Source: Rhodospirillales bacterium
Lineage (GTDB): Bacteria > Pseudomonadota > Alphaproteobacteria > Rhodospirillales > JABHCV01
Direction: 5' to 3'
NCBI GenBank assembly: GCA_016776705.1
Contig: JADHSW010000004.1
Span: 1-29,876 of the forward strand
Length of the DNA stretch: 29,876 nt
Within the stretch, counting starts at the first letter, position 1. Each line of letters begins with the position of its first letter. Of this stretch, positions 6,884 to 14,266 are shown piece after piece. The notes under the pieces were generated by a model. The model worked only from the letters and a program-made list of their open reading frames with translations, did no database searches and had not been told where the DNA came from. The position numbers and the translations under genes are program-made.

Positions 6884-7621
6884 ATGGTGAAAAAAGAACA
6901 AAGCCCATCAGTTGCGCAAATTGCCCGCGCACTGGTCCGCCGCCACCGTTCGGCGACGCTGGCGACCGCTCTTGCGGGTCGGCGTCAGGGCTGGCCCTAT
7001 GCGTCACTGGTGACGGTTGCCTGTGCGATGGATGCAAGCCCGGTCCTGTTAATGTCCAGCCTGGCCGATCATACACGCAATATACGTGAAGATTCCCGTG
7101 CGTCCTTGCTGTTCGAGGAAGCCTCAGGTTTACCCAATCCGCAAACGGGGCCACGAGTCACCCTTACCGGCAGGCTGACGCCGACAATGGATGGCTCTCT
7201 TGTCCGGCGCTTTCTCGCCCGTCATCCCGACGCTGAACTTTATGCCGGATTTGCGGACTTTCAATTTTACAGGATGAAGGTGGAACGGGCCCACTATGTT
7301 GGCGGGTTCGGCCGGGCCAGTTGGTTTGCGGCGAAAAAATTCCTTTTTGAAGACGATGACTGCAGCGTTTTGTCGGCGGCGGAAACGAAAATTCTTGACC
7401 GGGTGAACGCAAAATATTCTGAAGATTTGTCGGAAATTCTGGAAAAACCGGGAAAAACAACTCGCAAGGGCTGGCGCGCCTACGCCGTGGACCCGGAAGG
7501 ACTGGATTTAACCCGCAACGGTATTTTTCGGCGCATTGAATTCGATCAAAGCGCGCGGTCCCTGCGCGGGGTTGTGGGGCAAATTGGAAAAAAAACAAAG
7601 AAACAGGATGTCCAGGAATAA
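6884..7621 (+). CDS. HugZ/HutZ-like FMN-binding split-barrel protein
   Basis: 245 residues. The N-terminal pyridoxamine-phosphate-oxidase-like split barrel (about 8-150) shows RHRSATLATAL, WPYASLVTVACAMD and DHTRNIREDSRASLLFEE. The link HYVGGFGRASWF (137-148) is typical of the HugZ/ChuZ heme-utilisation group. A DUF2470-like C-terminal domain (about 165-225) ends GWRAYAVDPEGLDL. Relatives degrade heme or bind flavin in the cytoplasm; the activity here is not provable from sequence. The start at ATG 6884 gives the family N-terminus. Longer starts at 6812 or 6839 are open in frame, but would put the FNR-like box inside the gene and lack a ribosome binding site. Divergent from the copper genes. 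Confidence 0.78.
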   Translation: MVKKEQSPSVAQIARALVRRHRSATLATALAGRRQGWPYASLVTVACAMDASPVLLMSSLADHTRNIREDSRASLLFEEASGLPNPQTGPRVTLTGRLTPTMDGSLVRRFLARHPDAELYAGFADFQFYRMKVERAHYVGGFGRASWFAAKKFLFEDDDCSVLSAAETKILDRVNAKYSEDLSEILEKPGKTTRKGWRAYAVDPEGLDLTRNGIFRRIEFDQSARSLRGVVGQIGKKTKKQDVQE

Positions 7622-7709
7622 AATTTATTTTTGCACCTTTAAAAATGATCTCGAATCCGCTTCAATGTGAAAGTAGCAGTTTAACGATCAAGAGGGATGG
7701 CGGCGGGGA

Positions 7710-8039
7710 ATGGCGGGGATCTCAGCAGTAATTGCAGTAATTGCATTATTTGCCGCACTTGGTGCGTTGTGGATGGTCACGGAAGCCGTCAAAAAAATCG
7801 ATCTTCGCACCCGCAGGGTCGTTGAATCCCAAACCAAAGGAATGAAGAGTTCCTTTTCAGAACTTGCCCATCTGGTGCAGAAGAACAACAAGACCCAGGA
7901 AGCCATGGTAAGCCGGATCCGGGATGTTGTTAAAAGTCGTGAATCCGCCAACCTTGAAATCAAAGAACTGAAGCACGAAATTGAATCCCTGAAAAACCAA
8001 CAACCGGCAAACAGTGCGAACGGACGGCGAAAAGCCTGA
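7710..8039 (+). CDS. Small membrane-anchored coiled-coil protein, unknown function
   Basis: 109 residues. One N-terminal membrane segment (about residues 2-24, rich in Ala, Ile and Val) is followed by a charged, heptad-like helix from about 27 to 98 (VKKIDLRTRRVVESQTK, LEIKELKHEIESLKNQQ) and a polar tail. I do not recognise the family. The build suggests a monotopic inner-membrane protein with a cytoplasmic or periplasmic coiled coil, perhaps a scaffold. ATG at 7710 is preceded by a G-rich stretch that could serve as ribosome binding site; codon use is like its neighbours. It lies 88 bases after the HugZ-like gene and 144 before pckG, which has its own promoter. Confidence 0.72.
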   Translation: MAGISAVIAVIALFAALGALWMVTEAVKKIDLRTRRVVESQTKGMKSSFSELAHLVQKNNKTQEAMVSRIRDVVKSRESANLEIKELKHEIESLKNQQPANSANGRRKA

Positions 8040-8107
8040 GGCTCCGTTTAATTATTCTTACTCTATTTGTTTTATCCAGAAAACGGCCCTTCCAATCCCT
8101 TAGGATG

Positions 8108-8136
8108 TTGTCATGGGGGGTAATAGTCCGTATGTT
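8108..8136 (+). promoter_or_regulatory. Probable sigma-70 promoter of pckG
   Basis: TTGTCA (8108-8113), a 17-base spacer, then TATGTT (8131-8136). A start site near 8143 would give a leader of about 40 bases carrying the strong ribosome binding site of pckG. Spacing is ideal and both hexamers differ from consensus at two positions or fewer. Confidence 0.5.
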
Positions 8137-8173
8137 TTGGGCCCTTAATATTGAAGAAAAATCTCGGTTTCTT

Positions 8174-8178
8174 AGGAG
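8174..8178 (+). promoter_or_regulatory. Ribosome binding site that fixes the pckG start
   Basis: AGGAG five bases before ATG 8184. It decides the start: an in-frame codon at 8151 would add eleven residues (MKKNLGFLGVN) that include this very sequence, and it has no ribosome binding site of its own. Confidence 0.7.
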
Positions 8179-8183
8179 TAAAT

Positions 8184-10013
8184 ATGACCACATCAGGTGA
8201 AGCCACAACCACTAATGCCAAACTGCTGGCCTGGATCGAAGATATGACGGCCCTTTGTAAGCCTGAAAGCGTTTACTGGTGTGACGGATCCGACGAAGAA
8301 TATGATCGCCTGTGTCAGGAAATGGTCGACAGCGGGACCTTGATTCGCCTGAATCCCGAGAAACGCCCAAACAGTTACCTTGCCCGCTCCCATCCCGGAG
8401 ACGTGGCGCGCGTCGAAGACCGCACCTTTATTTGTTCCGAAAATGAAGACGATGCCGGACCGACCAATAACTGGACCGCCCCTGATGAAATGCGCAAAAC
8501 CCTGAATGGCCTGTTCGACGGTTGCATGATGGGCCGCACCCTTTATGTGGTTCCGTTTTCCATGGGGCCGCTGGGGTCTCCCATCGCCCACATCGGCATT
8601 CAGATTACCGACTCCGCCTACGCCGTCGCCAACATGAAGATCATGACCCGCATGGGCCAAAAGGTTCTCGACACCCTTGGCGACGGGGAATTTGTACCTT
8701 GCATGCATTCCATCGGCGCCCCGCTTGCAGCTGGTGAGGCGGACTCGGTGTGGCCGTGCAATGACGAAAAATACATTGTGCATTTCCCTGAAGACCGGGA
8801 AATCTGGTCCTTCGGCAGCGGTTATGGCGGCAACGCGCTTTTGGGGAAAAAATGCTTTGCCCTGCGTATCGCCTCAGCCATGGCCCGTGACGAGGGGTGG
8901 CTTGCCGAACATATGCTGATCCTGGGTCTGGAAAGCCCCGAAGGCGAAAAAACCTACCTGGGAGCGGCTTTCCCAAGCGCCTGTGGCAAGACCAATCTGG
9001 CCATGCTGATCGCCCCGGAAGGCTTCGACGGCTGGAAAGTTCACACCGTCGGCGACGACATCGCCTGGATCAAGCCGGCTGATGACGGCACTTTCAGGGC
9101 GATCAATCCGGAAGCCGGGTACTTCGGCGTTGCCCCGGGCACGTCGTACCAGTCCAACCCAAGCGCCATGAAGGCCATCGAAAGCAACTGCATCTTTACC
9201 AATGTCGCCCTGACCGATGATGGCGACGTCTGGTGGGAGGGCATGGATGGCGAGCCACCGGCCCACGCCATCGACTGGGAGGGCAATGACTGGACACCGG
9301 CAAGCGACATGCCTGCGGCTCATCCCAATGCCCGCTTCACCGCGCCTGCCAACCAGTGCCCCAGCATCGATCCGGCCTGGGAAGACCCCGCTGGCGTTCC
9401 CATTTCCGCTTTTGTCTTTGGCGGCCGTCTGGCGACCACCTTCCCGCTGGTGTTCCAGTCCTTTGACTGGAAGCACGGTGTCTATCTGGCCGCGACCATG
9501 GGTTCCGAAGCAACGGCGGCGGCAATCGGCCAGGAGGCGATTCGCCGTGATCCGATGGCCATGCTGCCGTTCTGCGGTTACAACATGGGCAAGTACTGGC
9601 AGCACTGGCTGGACATGGAAAGCAAGGTTACGAAGGTTCCCGATGTCTTCCGCGTCAACTGGTTCCGCAAGGACGAAAACGGCCAGTTCATCTGGCCCGG
9701 GTTCGGCGAGAACATGCGGGTTCTGAAATGGATTGTCGATCGGGTGCATGGCCGCGCCGAAGGGATTGAAAGCCCGTTCGGTTACATGCCGCGTCATGAA
9801 GACATCACCTGGCAAGGCCTGGATTTCGACAGCAAGACTTTCTACAAGCTAATGGAAGTTGACCGCGCCGCCGGTAAGGCGGAAGCCGACGAACAGAAGG
9901 GCCATTTCGACATGTTCGGGGCCAGCCTCCCCGGCGAGATGGAACATCAGCGCGCCCTGCTGTACGAACGCCTGGACAAGGCACCGCAAGTCTGGAAGCT
10001 GCCCGGTTCCTGA
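8184..10013 (+). CDS. pckG: Phosphoenolpyruvate carboxykinase, GTP-dependent
   Basis: 609 residues, the normal size of the GTP-dependent enzyme (EC 4.1.1.32), which converts oxaloacetate and GTP to PEP, CO2 and GDP as the first step of gluconeogenesis. Diagnostic motifs: the P-loop-like kinase motif AAFPSACGKTNLAM with hyper-reactive Cys267, SFGSGYGGNALLGKKCFALR for PEP and metal binding, RPNSYLARSHPGDVARVEDRTFIC near the N-terminus, and GRTLYVVPFSMGP. The ATP-dependent PckA has a different P-loop and is about 530 residues, so it is excluded. It has its own promoter, ribosome binding site and terminator. In rhizobia an ATP-type pckA lies beside chvI; here the GTP-type lies about 2.7 kb from chvI. 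Confidence 0.96.
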   Translation: MTTSGEATTTNAKLLAWIEDMTALCKPESVYWCDGSDEEYDRLCQEMVDSGTLIRLNPEKRPNSYLARSHPGDVARVEDRTFICSENEDDAGPTNNWTAPDEMRKTLNGLFDGCMMGRTLYVVPFSMGPLGSPIAHIGIQITDSAYAVANMKIMTRMGQKVLDTLGDGEFVPCMHSIGAPLAAGEADSVWPCNDEKYIVHFPEDREIWSFGSGYGGNALLGKKCFALRIASAMARDEGWLAEHMLILGLESPEGEKTYLGAAFPSACGKTNLAMLIAPEGFDGWKVHTVGDDIAWIKPADDGTFRAINPEAGYFGVAPGTSYQSNPSAMKAIESNCIFTNVALTDDGDVWWEGMDGEPPAHAIDWEGNDWTPASDMPAAHPNARFTAPANQCPSIDPAWEDPAGVPISAFVFGGRLATTFPLVFQSFDWKHGVYLAATMGSEATAAAIGQEAIRRDPMAMLPFCGYNMGKYWQHWLDMESKVTKVPDVFRVNWFRKDENGQFIWPGFGENMRVLKWIVDRVHGRAEGIESPFGYMPRHEDITWQGLDFDSKTFYKLMEVDRAAGKAEADEQKGHFDMFGASLPGEMEHQRALLYERLDKAPQVWKLPGS

Positions 10014-10035
10014 CGCAACGGTTCTGAATAAAAGC

Positions 10036-10075
10036 AAAGGCGCTGGTTGGGGAAACCCGGCTAGCGCCTTTTTCT
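10036..10075 (+). terminator. Rho-independent terminator after pckG
   Basis: AAAGGCGCT (10036-10044) pairs perfectly with AGCGCCTTT (10063-10071), with a GC-rich loop and five T at 10069-10073. It begins 22 bases after the pckG stop and just overlaps the stop codon of the convergent channel gene. The opposite side is also fairly T-rich when read on the minus strand, so it may work in both directions. Confidence 0.85.
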
Positions 10076-11108
10076 ATGTGTCGTCTTGCGTTTTTGCGCG
10101 ATCCATCGCGCGACGGTCATGCAGGATCAATGGCTCGCCGCAATGGGGACACTTGGCGATCTTGTCACCGTGGATTCGCATGCCGGTGCTCAGGATTTCC
10201 TTGGCGTCCTCGGCGCGGATGCCAAGATCTTCCTGAATTTCCTGCAATTCGGCTTCTTCTTCGGCGGTAATGACACCGTCTTCAAGGGCAGATCCGACCT
10301 TATCGGAAAATTCCTTTCGGCGGCGATGCAGCTCATTTGAAAAGCCTGATGATAAAAGACCCGCGGGAAGGGCGACCATGCCGATTCCAAGTATGCCGAT
10401 GGCGGCTCCCATCAGTTTGCCCCACACGGTGACCGGCACCACATCGCCGTAACCCACAGTTGTCATGGTGATGACCGCCCACCACATGGCTGCCGGTATG
10501 GAGCCAAAGTCCTCGGGCTGGGCTTTGTGTTCGGCCAGATACGTCAAACTGGCCGTCATGACGATCATCAGCATCAACACGAACATTGCCGCGCCAATCG
10601 GGCGACCTTCTTCGCGCAGGACGTTCAGCAATAGCGACATCGACGATGAATAGCGGGTCAACTTGAATACCCGAAGCAATCTAAGCACACGCAGGAACCT
10701 GAGATCGAAGCTGACGAAAAATCCCAGATAGAACGGCAGGATGACAAAAAGATCAATCAACGCCATGGGCGTCAGCATGTAACGAATCCGTCCCAGGATG
10801 GGGTGGCGGTAGTCGACTTCGTCGTCATCCACTGCGGACCACACGCGCAACACATATTCAATAGTGAAGATGAAAACCGAAAAAATCTCGAACCAGTAAA
10901 ACACCGCCAACCATTCCTCGCTCAGGCCCGGCAAGGTTTCAAAAATGACAGCGAGAACATTAAGCGCAATCAGGGTGATCAGTATGGCATCGACCAGTCT
11001 GCCCATTTTATCATGAGGCATCGAGATATCGAGAATTTCATGGACCCGTTGACGCCGTGTCGTGGGACCCTGGCGGTTGGGGTATCCGTATGGATTGTCG
11101 TTGTTCAT
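10074..11108 (-). CDS. Voltage-gated K+ channel-like ion transporter
   Basis: 344-residue six-TM channel subunit. S1-S3 lie between about 38 and 130. S4 carries regularly spaced Arg/Lys (RFLRVLRLLRVFKLTR, 137-152), making a voltage sensor. The pore loop has the K+ selectivity filter TMTTVGYGDVVP (217-222 TVGYGD), then S6 with GMVALPAG. The cytoplasmic C-terminus has an acidic helix pair (VITAEEEAELQEIQEDLGI) and ends with KCPHCGEPL, a single CxxC knuckle that could bind metal with partners from another chain. ATG at 11108 overlaps the stop of the DUF423 gene (ATGA), so the two are translationally coupled; an in-frame start at 11156 would lie inside that gene. Likely a K+-conducting tetramer in the inner membrane. 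Confidence 0.9.
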   Translation of the reverse strand: MNNDNPYGYPNRQGPTTRRQRVHEILDISMPHDKMGRLVDAILITLIALNVLAVIFETLPGLSEEWLAVFYWFEIFSVFIFTIEYVLRVWSAVDDDEVDYRHPILGRIRYMLTPMALIDLFVILPFYLGFFVSFDLRFLRVLRLLRVFKLTRYSSSMSLLLNVLREEGRPIGAAMFVLMLMIVMTASLTYLAEHKAQPEDFGSIPAAMWWAVITMTTVGYGDVVPVTVWGKLMGAAIGILGIGMVALPAGLLSSGFSNELHRRRKEFSDKVGSALEDGVITAEEEAELQEIQEDLGIRAEDAKEILSTGMRIHGDKIAKCPHCGEPLILHDRRAMDRAKTQDDT

Positions 11109-11491
11109 GACCCACCCTTTCTGGTTTTCCAGCCGCATATCATTAACAATCCCCAACCGGCCATCATCAGATAGCCGCCGACAGGGGCCGCACCTTCAAG
11201 CGGCACATACCCAATCAGGGCGAACAGGTACAGGGTACCGCTGAACAACAGGATTCCAAGACTGAAGGCGATCCCGGCAATCAGGGGCAACCTTGAAGAA
11301 ACAAACGCGGGACGCGAGGACGTCCAGGCCACGACCATCAGCGCAAGGGCGTGCCACATCTGGTAATCGACGCCCATCATGAAGATTTGCTGTATCGGCT
11401 CATCTTCGCCAAGGGCGTGCCAGCCGTAAGCGCCCGCGCCAACGGCGGTCATCCCAAAAAAGCCGCCAATTATCAGCCAAAGACCCGACAT
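11105..11491 (-). CDS. DUF423 family inner-membrane protein
   Basis: 128 residues with four predicted membrane helices (about 2-24, 45-60, 68-92, 100-120). It shows family landmarks: the glycine-rich AVGAGAYGWHAL in the first helix, YQMWHALAL in the second, and a helix with LFSGTLYLFALIG followed by APVGGYLMMAGW. This is the YgdD/YwdK type, of unknown function. ATG at 11491 has GGGAG at a good distance; an in-frame codon at 11533 is less likely. First gene of a two-gene operon with the K+ channel, whose ATG overlaps this stop. The coupling hints at a shared membrane role but gives no mechanism. Confidence 0.88.
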   Translation of the reverse strand: MSGLWLIIGGFFGMTAVGAGAYGWHALGEDEPIQQIFMMGVDYQMWHALALMVVAWTSSRPAFVSSRLPLIAGIAFSLGILLFSGTLYLFALIGYVPLEGAAPVGGYLMMAGWGLLMICGWKTRKGGS

Positions 11492-11609
11492 GATTACTCC
11501 CGATCCCTTTTGTGCATCTTCCGGTATAACCAAAAGAAATTAACGTAATATTGAAAAATCAGGGTTGTAATAAGGGACCGGTTAACAAAACACCCTGGAT
11601 AAAAGCCTT

Positions 11610-12857
11610 ATGTGGGACTTTCGCAAACCCGTCATTGCCTTATTGGCCCCGACCCTTTTGGTCGTTCTATCCCTTGCCGTCGCCGGCGGACACCTGGGAA
11701 TAGGCCTGTCGGTTCAGGGTATTTTGCCCAACCTGCCTTATGGGCTTTCGATCCTGGCAATGGCATTGGGGCTGTGGTTCAAGCGTGAGCGCGTTTTTTT
11801 TACGGCTCTTCCGCTGGGCCTGGTTAATGTCACCATGTTGAATTTGTGGCAGCAGGCGCCAGCAACCGGACCTTTGTGGGAAGTCGGTTTTGCAGCGTTG
11901 TGCATTGTTCTGCCGCTTTACCTGCTTTCAGTCACCTTTTTTCAGGACCAGGGTATTTTCTCTCGCAGTGGTTTGACCCGCTTGCTGTGGCTTTTTCTTC
12001 CCGTTATCGCCGTTGTTGTGGCCGTAGACAGTACCGTTCCGGCCCAGGCCCAGAAATGGCTTGGGGAAGCATTGCATGCGCGTCTTTTTTCAACGGATGT
12101 GGATTTCTGGAGCCACTTGCCGCAATCCGCCATTCTTCTGTTTGGCCTTTCAATGCTCTTTCTGGCTGGCCGTTTTGTGATCAATCCAACACCTATGGAA
12201 GGCGCGATGCTGGGCGCCATGGGGGCTGCGTGGGCGGCCCTGCATCATGTGGGCGACGGGGCAATGCCGTCCCTGCTGTTAAGCGCGGCACTGATGATGG
12301 TGATCGTTGCTGTCGTCCAGGATGCCTATCACATGGCCTTTCTGGACGAATTAACAGGATTGCCCGGTCGTCGCGCCCTGTTTGCAGACTTCAGGCGATT
12401 GGGACAGCGCTACTCTGTCGCCATGGTCGATATTGATCACTTCAAAAAATTCAATGACACTTACGGCCACGACATTGGCGATCAGGTTTTACAGATGGTG
12501 GCTTCAAGGCTGGAAAGGGTCACCGGCGGCGGACGTTCCTTCCGCTATGGCGGCGAGGAATTCACGATTGTCTTCCCGGGCAAGGATGTGGAAACGGTGA
12601 AGGCGCATCTCGAAGCACTACGCGAGATCATCGCGGGTTCGAACTTTTTACTTCGTGATGAAGATCGACCGGACAAAGCCCCGAAAGACAGGAAGGAGGC
12701 AGGTCCTGCGAAGAAAAACAAGAATATCAGGGTCACGGTATCAATGGGGGTTGCAGGACCATCCGTGGAGTATCCCGATCCTGACGCAGTCATGAAAGCT
12801 GCCGACAAGGCGCTGTATAAAGCCAAGGAGGCGGGCCGCAACAGGGTCGCCGCATAA
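11610..12857 (+). CDS. Membrane-bound diguanylate cyclase (GGDEF)
   Basis: 415 residues. The N-terminal half has about seven to eight hydrophobic segments (residues 8 to 240) without a recognised sensor family. A short link leads to a GGDEF domain from about 242: LDELTGLPGRRAL, metal-binding Asp274/Asp276 in VDIDHFKKFNDTYGHDIGD, and the active site RYGGEEF at 314-318. The RxxD inhibitory site is absent (TGGG at that position), so product inhibition through the I-site is not expected. A charged insert rich in Lys, Asp and Pro (about 346-370) interrupts the domain before IRVTVSMGVA; similar inserts occur in other cyclases. It should make c-di-GMP from two GTP at the inner membrane. The start has only a weak ribosome binding site. 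Confidence 0.9.
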   Translation: MWDFRKPVIALLAPTLLVVLSLAVAGGHLGIGLSVQGILPNLPYGLSILAMALGLWFKRERVFFTALPLGLVNVTMLNLWQQAPATGPLWEVGFAALCIVLPLYLLSVTFFQDQGIFSRSGLTRLLWLFLPVIAVVVAVDSTVPAQAQKWLGEALHARLFSTDVDFWSHLPQSAILLFGLSMLFLAGRFVINPTPMEGAMLGAMGAAWAALHHVGDGAMPSLLLSAALMMVIVAVVQDAYHMAFLDELTGLPGRRALFADFRRLGQRYSVAMVDIDHFKKFNDTYGHDIGDQVLQMVASRLERVTGGGRSFRYGGEEFTIVFPGKDVETVKAHLEALREIIAGSNFLLRDEDRPDKAPKDRKEAGPAKKNKNIRVTVSMGVAGPSVEYPDPDAVMKAADKALYKAKEAGRNRVAA

Positions 12858-12870
12858 GGGGGAACTCATT

Positions 12871-12898
12871 GCCTTTGAGGCGCACCTCAACAGAAGGC
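12871..12898. terminator. Hairpin between the two convergent cyclase genes, weak terminator candidate
   Basis: TTGAGG-CGCA-CCTCAA (12875-12890) is a perfect hairpin, extended outside by GCCTT (12871-12875) with AAGGC (12894-12898) across a small bulge. It lies just after one stop and over the stop of the convergent gene. There is no strong T-run on either side, so it is only a candidate structure. Confidence 0.3.
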
Positions 12899-14146
12899 GA
12901 AATTGTTTCTTCCTGCTTCCTTGACCTTGTACATGGCTTTATCTGCTGCGTTGAGAAGGTCAGGAATTAACTCGGCGTCGGTGGGGAAGTGGCTGATGCC
13001 AATGCTGACGCCAACGCTACAGGTCGTATCGTTAATCGTTATAGGCAGGGGGATTTTTTCGAGAAGGGTTTTCGCAACTTTTGCCGCCGTTTCCTTATTT
13101 TTGATATTTTCGAGAATAAGGACGAACTCGTCGCCTCCCAGACGCGCAGCCGTATCGGTACTTCTGATAATTTCCTGTAATCGCCGGGCCACGGTTTTGA
13201 GGACTTCATCACCGGCCTCATGGCCAAGGGCATCGTTTACAGGCTTGAACTTGTCCAGGTCGATAAACATCAGGGCGACGCCATTGCCGGTTCTCCTGGC
13301 GCGCGACACGGCCTCATTGATCTTGTCATTGAACGAGGCCCGGTTAGGCAATCCTGTCAGTGAATCATTGAGCGCCAGGAAACGAATCCGTTCTTCCTGC
13401 GCCTTTTGGGTTGTAATGTCTCGAACGCTGCCAACATAAGCCCGCCGACCATTGTTTTCGCGCACTTCCGTTACCGTTATTTCAATAGGGAAAACCGTAC
13501 CATCGGCGCGCAGGCCTTCCAGTTCATTGGTCTGGTCTACGACCCTTGTATGACCGGTAGACTGGTAGCGAACAAGGTATTCATCGTGGCTTGAGCGGTG
13601 TGGCTCAGGCATGAGCATACTGATGTTACTACCTAGCAGGTCGGGTTTTTCATGGCCGAATATTTTGACTGCGACATCATTGACGCTCTTGATGACGCCA
13701 AATTCGTCAATGGTGATAACGGCCTGATCCACCGCCTTGAGAATGGCGTTAATCCGCTGTTCGCGGCCACGGGTTGCCTGTGAGGCCCGGATCAGGTCTG
13801 AAATGTCCTGGCATTCCACCATGTGATATTCGTGGCCATCCCTGGAGGGCAGATTGGAAACATGGAAGTTGACGTCGATAAGATCGGCGGATGTGGTCAG
13901 AATATTCAAAGGCACCCCTTCGGATTCTTCACCAATCAGGTTCAGGCCATCGGCAAAAAGTTCGACAAAATCGTCAGAGACAAAATTGGCAATGGGGGTG
14001 GCCAGAACACTGTCAGGATTGGGCGCGCGCAAAAGCCGCAGCCCTTTCTTGTTGATCCATACAATAATGCCGTCTTCGCAAATGCAGATGAAATGTTCGA
14101 CTTTTTGCAGCAAGTCCTCACAGCAGCTGTTCAGTTTGTAAGTCAC
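12887..14146 (-). CDS. PAS-PAS-GGDEF diguanylate cyclase
   Basis: 419 residues, no membrane segment. A first, divergent PAS domain spans about 10-118 (FICICEDGIIVWINKKG). A second, FixL-like PAS spans about 132-250, with LMPEPHRSSHDEYLVRY and LRADGTVFPIEITVTEV. The GGDEF domain begins at DSLTGLPNRASF, has FIDLDKFKPVND and the active site RLGGDEF (337-341), and carries an intact inhibitory I-site RSTD (328-331). It makes c-di-GMP in the cytoplasm in response to a signal read by the PAS domains. His187 aligns with the heme-ligand His of FixL, suggesting a possible gas sensor. The start is GTG at 14146 with a weak ribosome binding site; an in-frame stop lies a few codons upstream, so it cannot be much longer. 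Confidence 0.9.
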   Translation of the reverse strand: MTYKLNSCCEDLLQKVEHFICICEDGIIVWINKKGLRLLRAPNPDSVLATPIANFVSDDFVELFADGLNLIGEESEGVPLNILTTSADLIDVNFHVSNLPSRDGHEYHMVECQDISDLIRASQATRGREQRINAILKAVDQAVITIDEFGVIKSVNDVAVKIFGHEKPDLLGSNISMLMPEPHRSSHDEYLVRYQSTGHTRVVDQTNELEGLRADGTVFPIEITVTEVRENNGRRAYVGSVRDITTQKAQEERIRFLALNDSLTGLPNRASFNDKINEAVSRARRTGNGVALMFIDLDKFKPVNDALGHEAGDEVLKTVARRLQEIIRSTDTAARLGGDEFVLILENIKNKETAAKVAKTLLEKIPLPITINDTTCSVGVSIGISHFPTDAELIPDLLNAADKAMYKVKEAGRNNFAFC

Positions 14147-14266
14147 ACTCGACTCATTTTTTCGTTAACACCATGATGAACACTGCCTGATGGCGACGAA
14201 CAACCACCAGTATGACATGTTTTTACTATGGCAACGAAGGAGTTGTTGAATTTTCGGCTGAAACCG

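Noticed and set aside
7619..7640. AT-rich palindrome-like stretch after the HugZ-like gene as a terminator
   Set aside because: The potential stem is only A-T pairs with almost no loop, too unstable to act as a rho-independent terminator.
8874..9815. 313-codon open frame on the minus strand inside pckG
   Set aside because: It is a mirror of PEP carboxykinase coding sequence, with no domain of its own.
8184..10013. ATP-dependent pckA, expected from the rhizobial chvI neighbourhood
   Set aside because: The FPSACGKTN motif and 609-residue length are those of the GTP-dependent family.
14147..14266. Frameshifted second half of DUF1178 downstream of the short gene
   Set aside because: Translation of the frame I checked does not give the conserved second-half sequence, so the short form is taken as real rather than a pseudogene.
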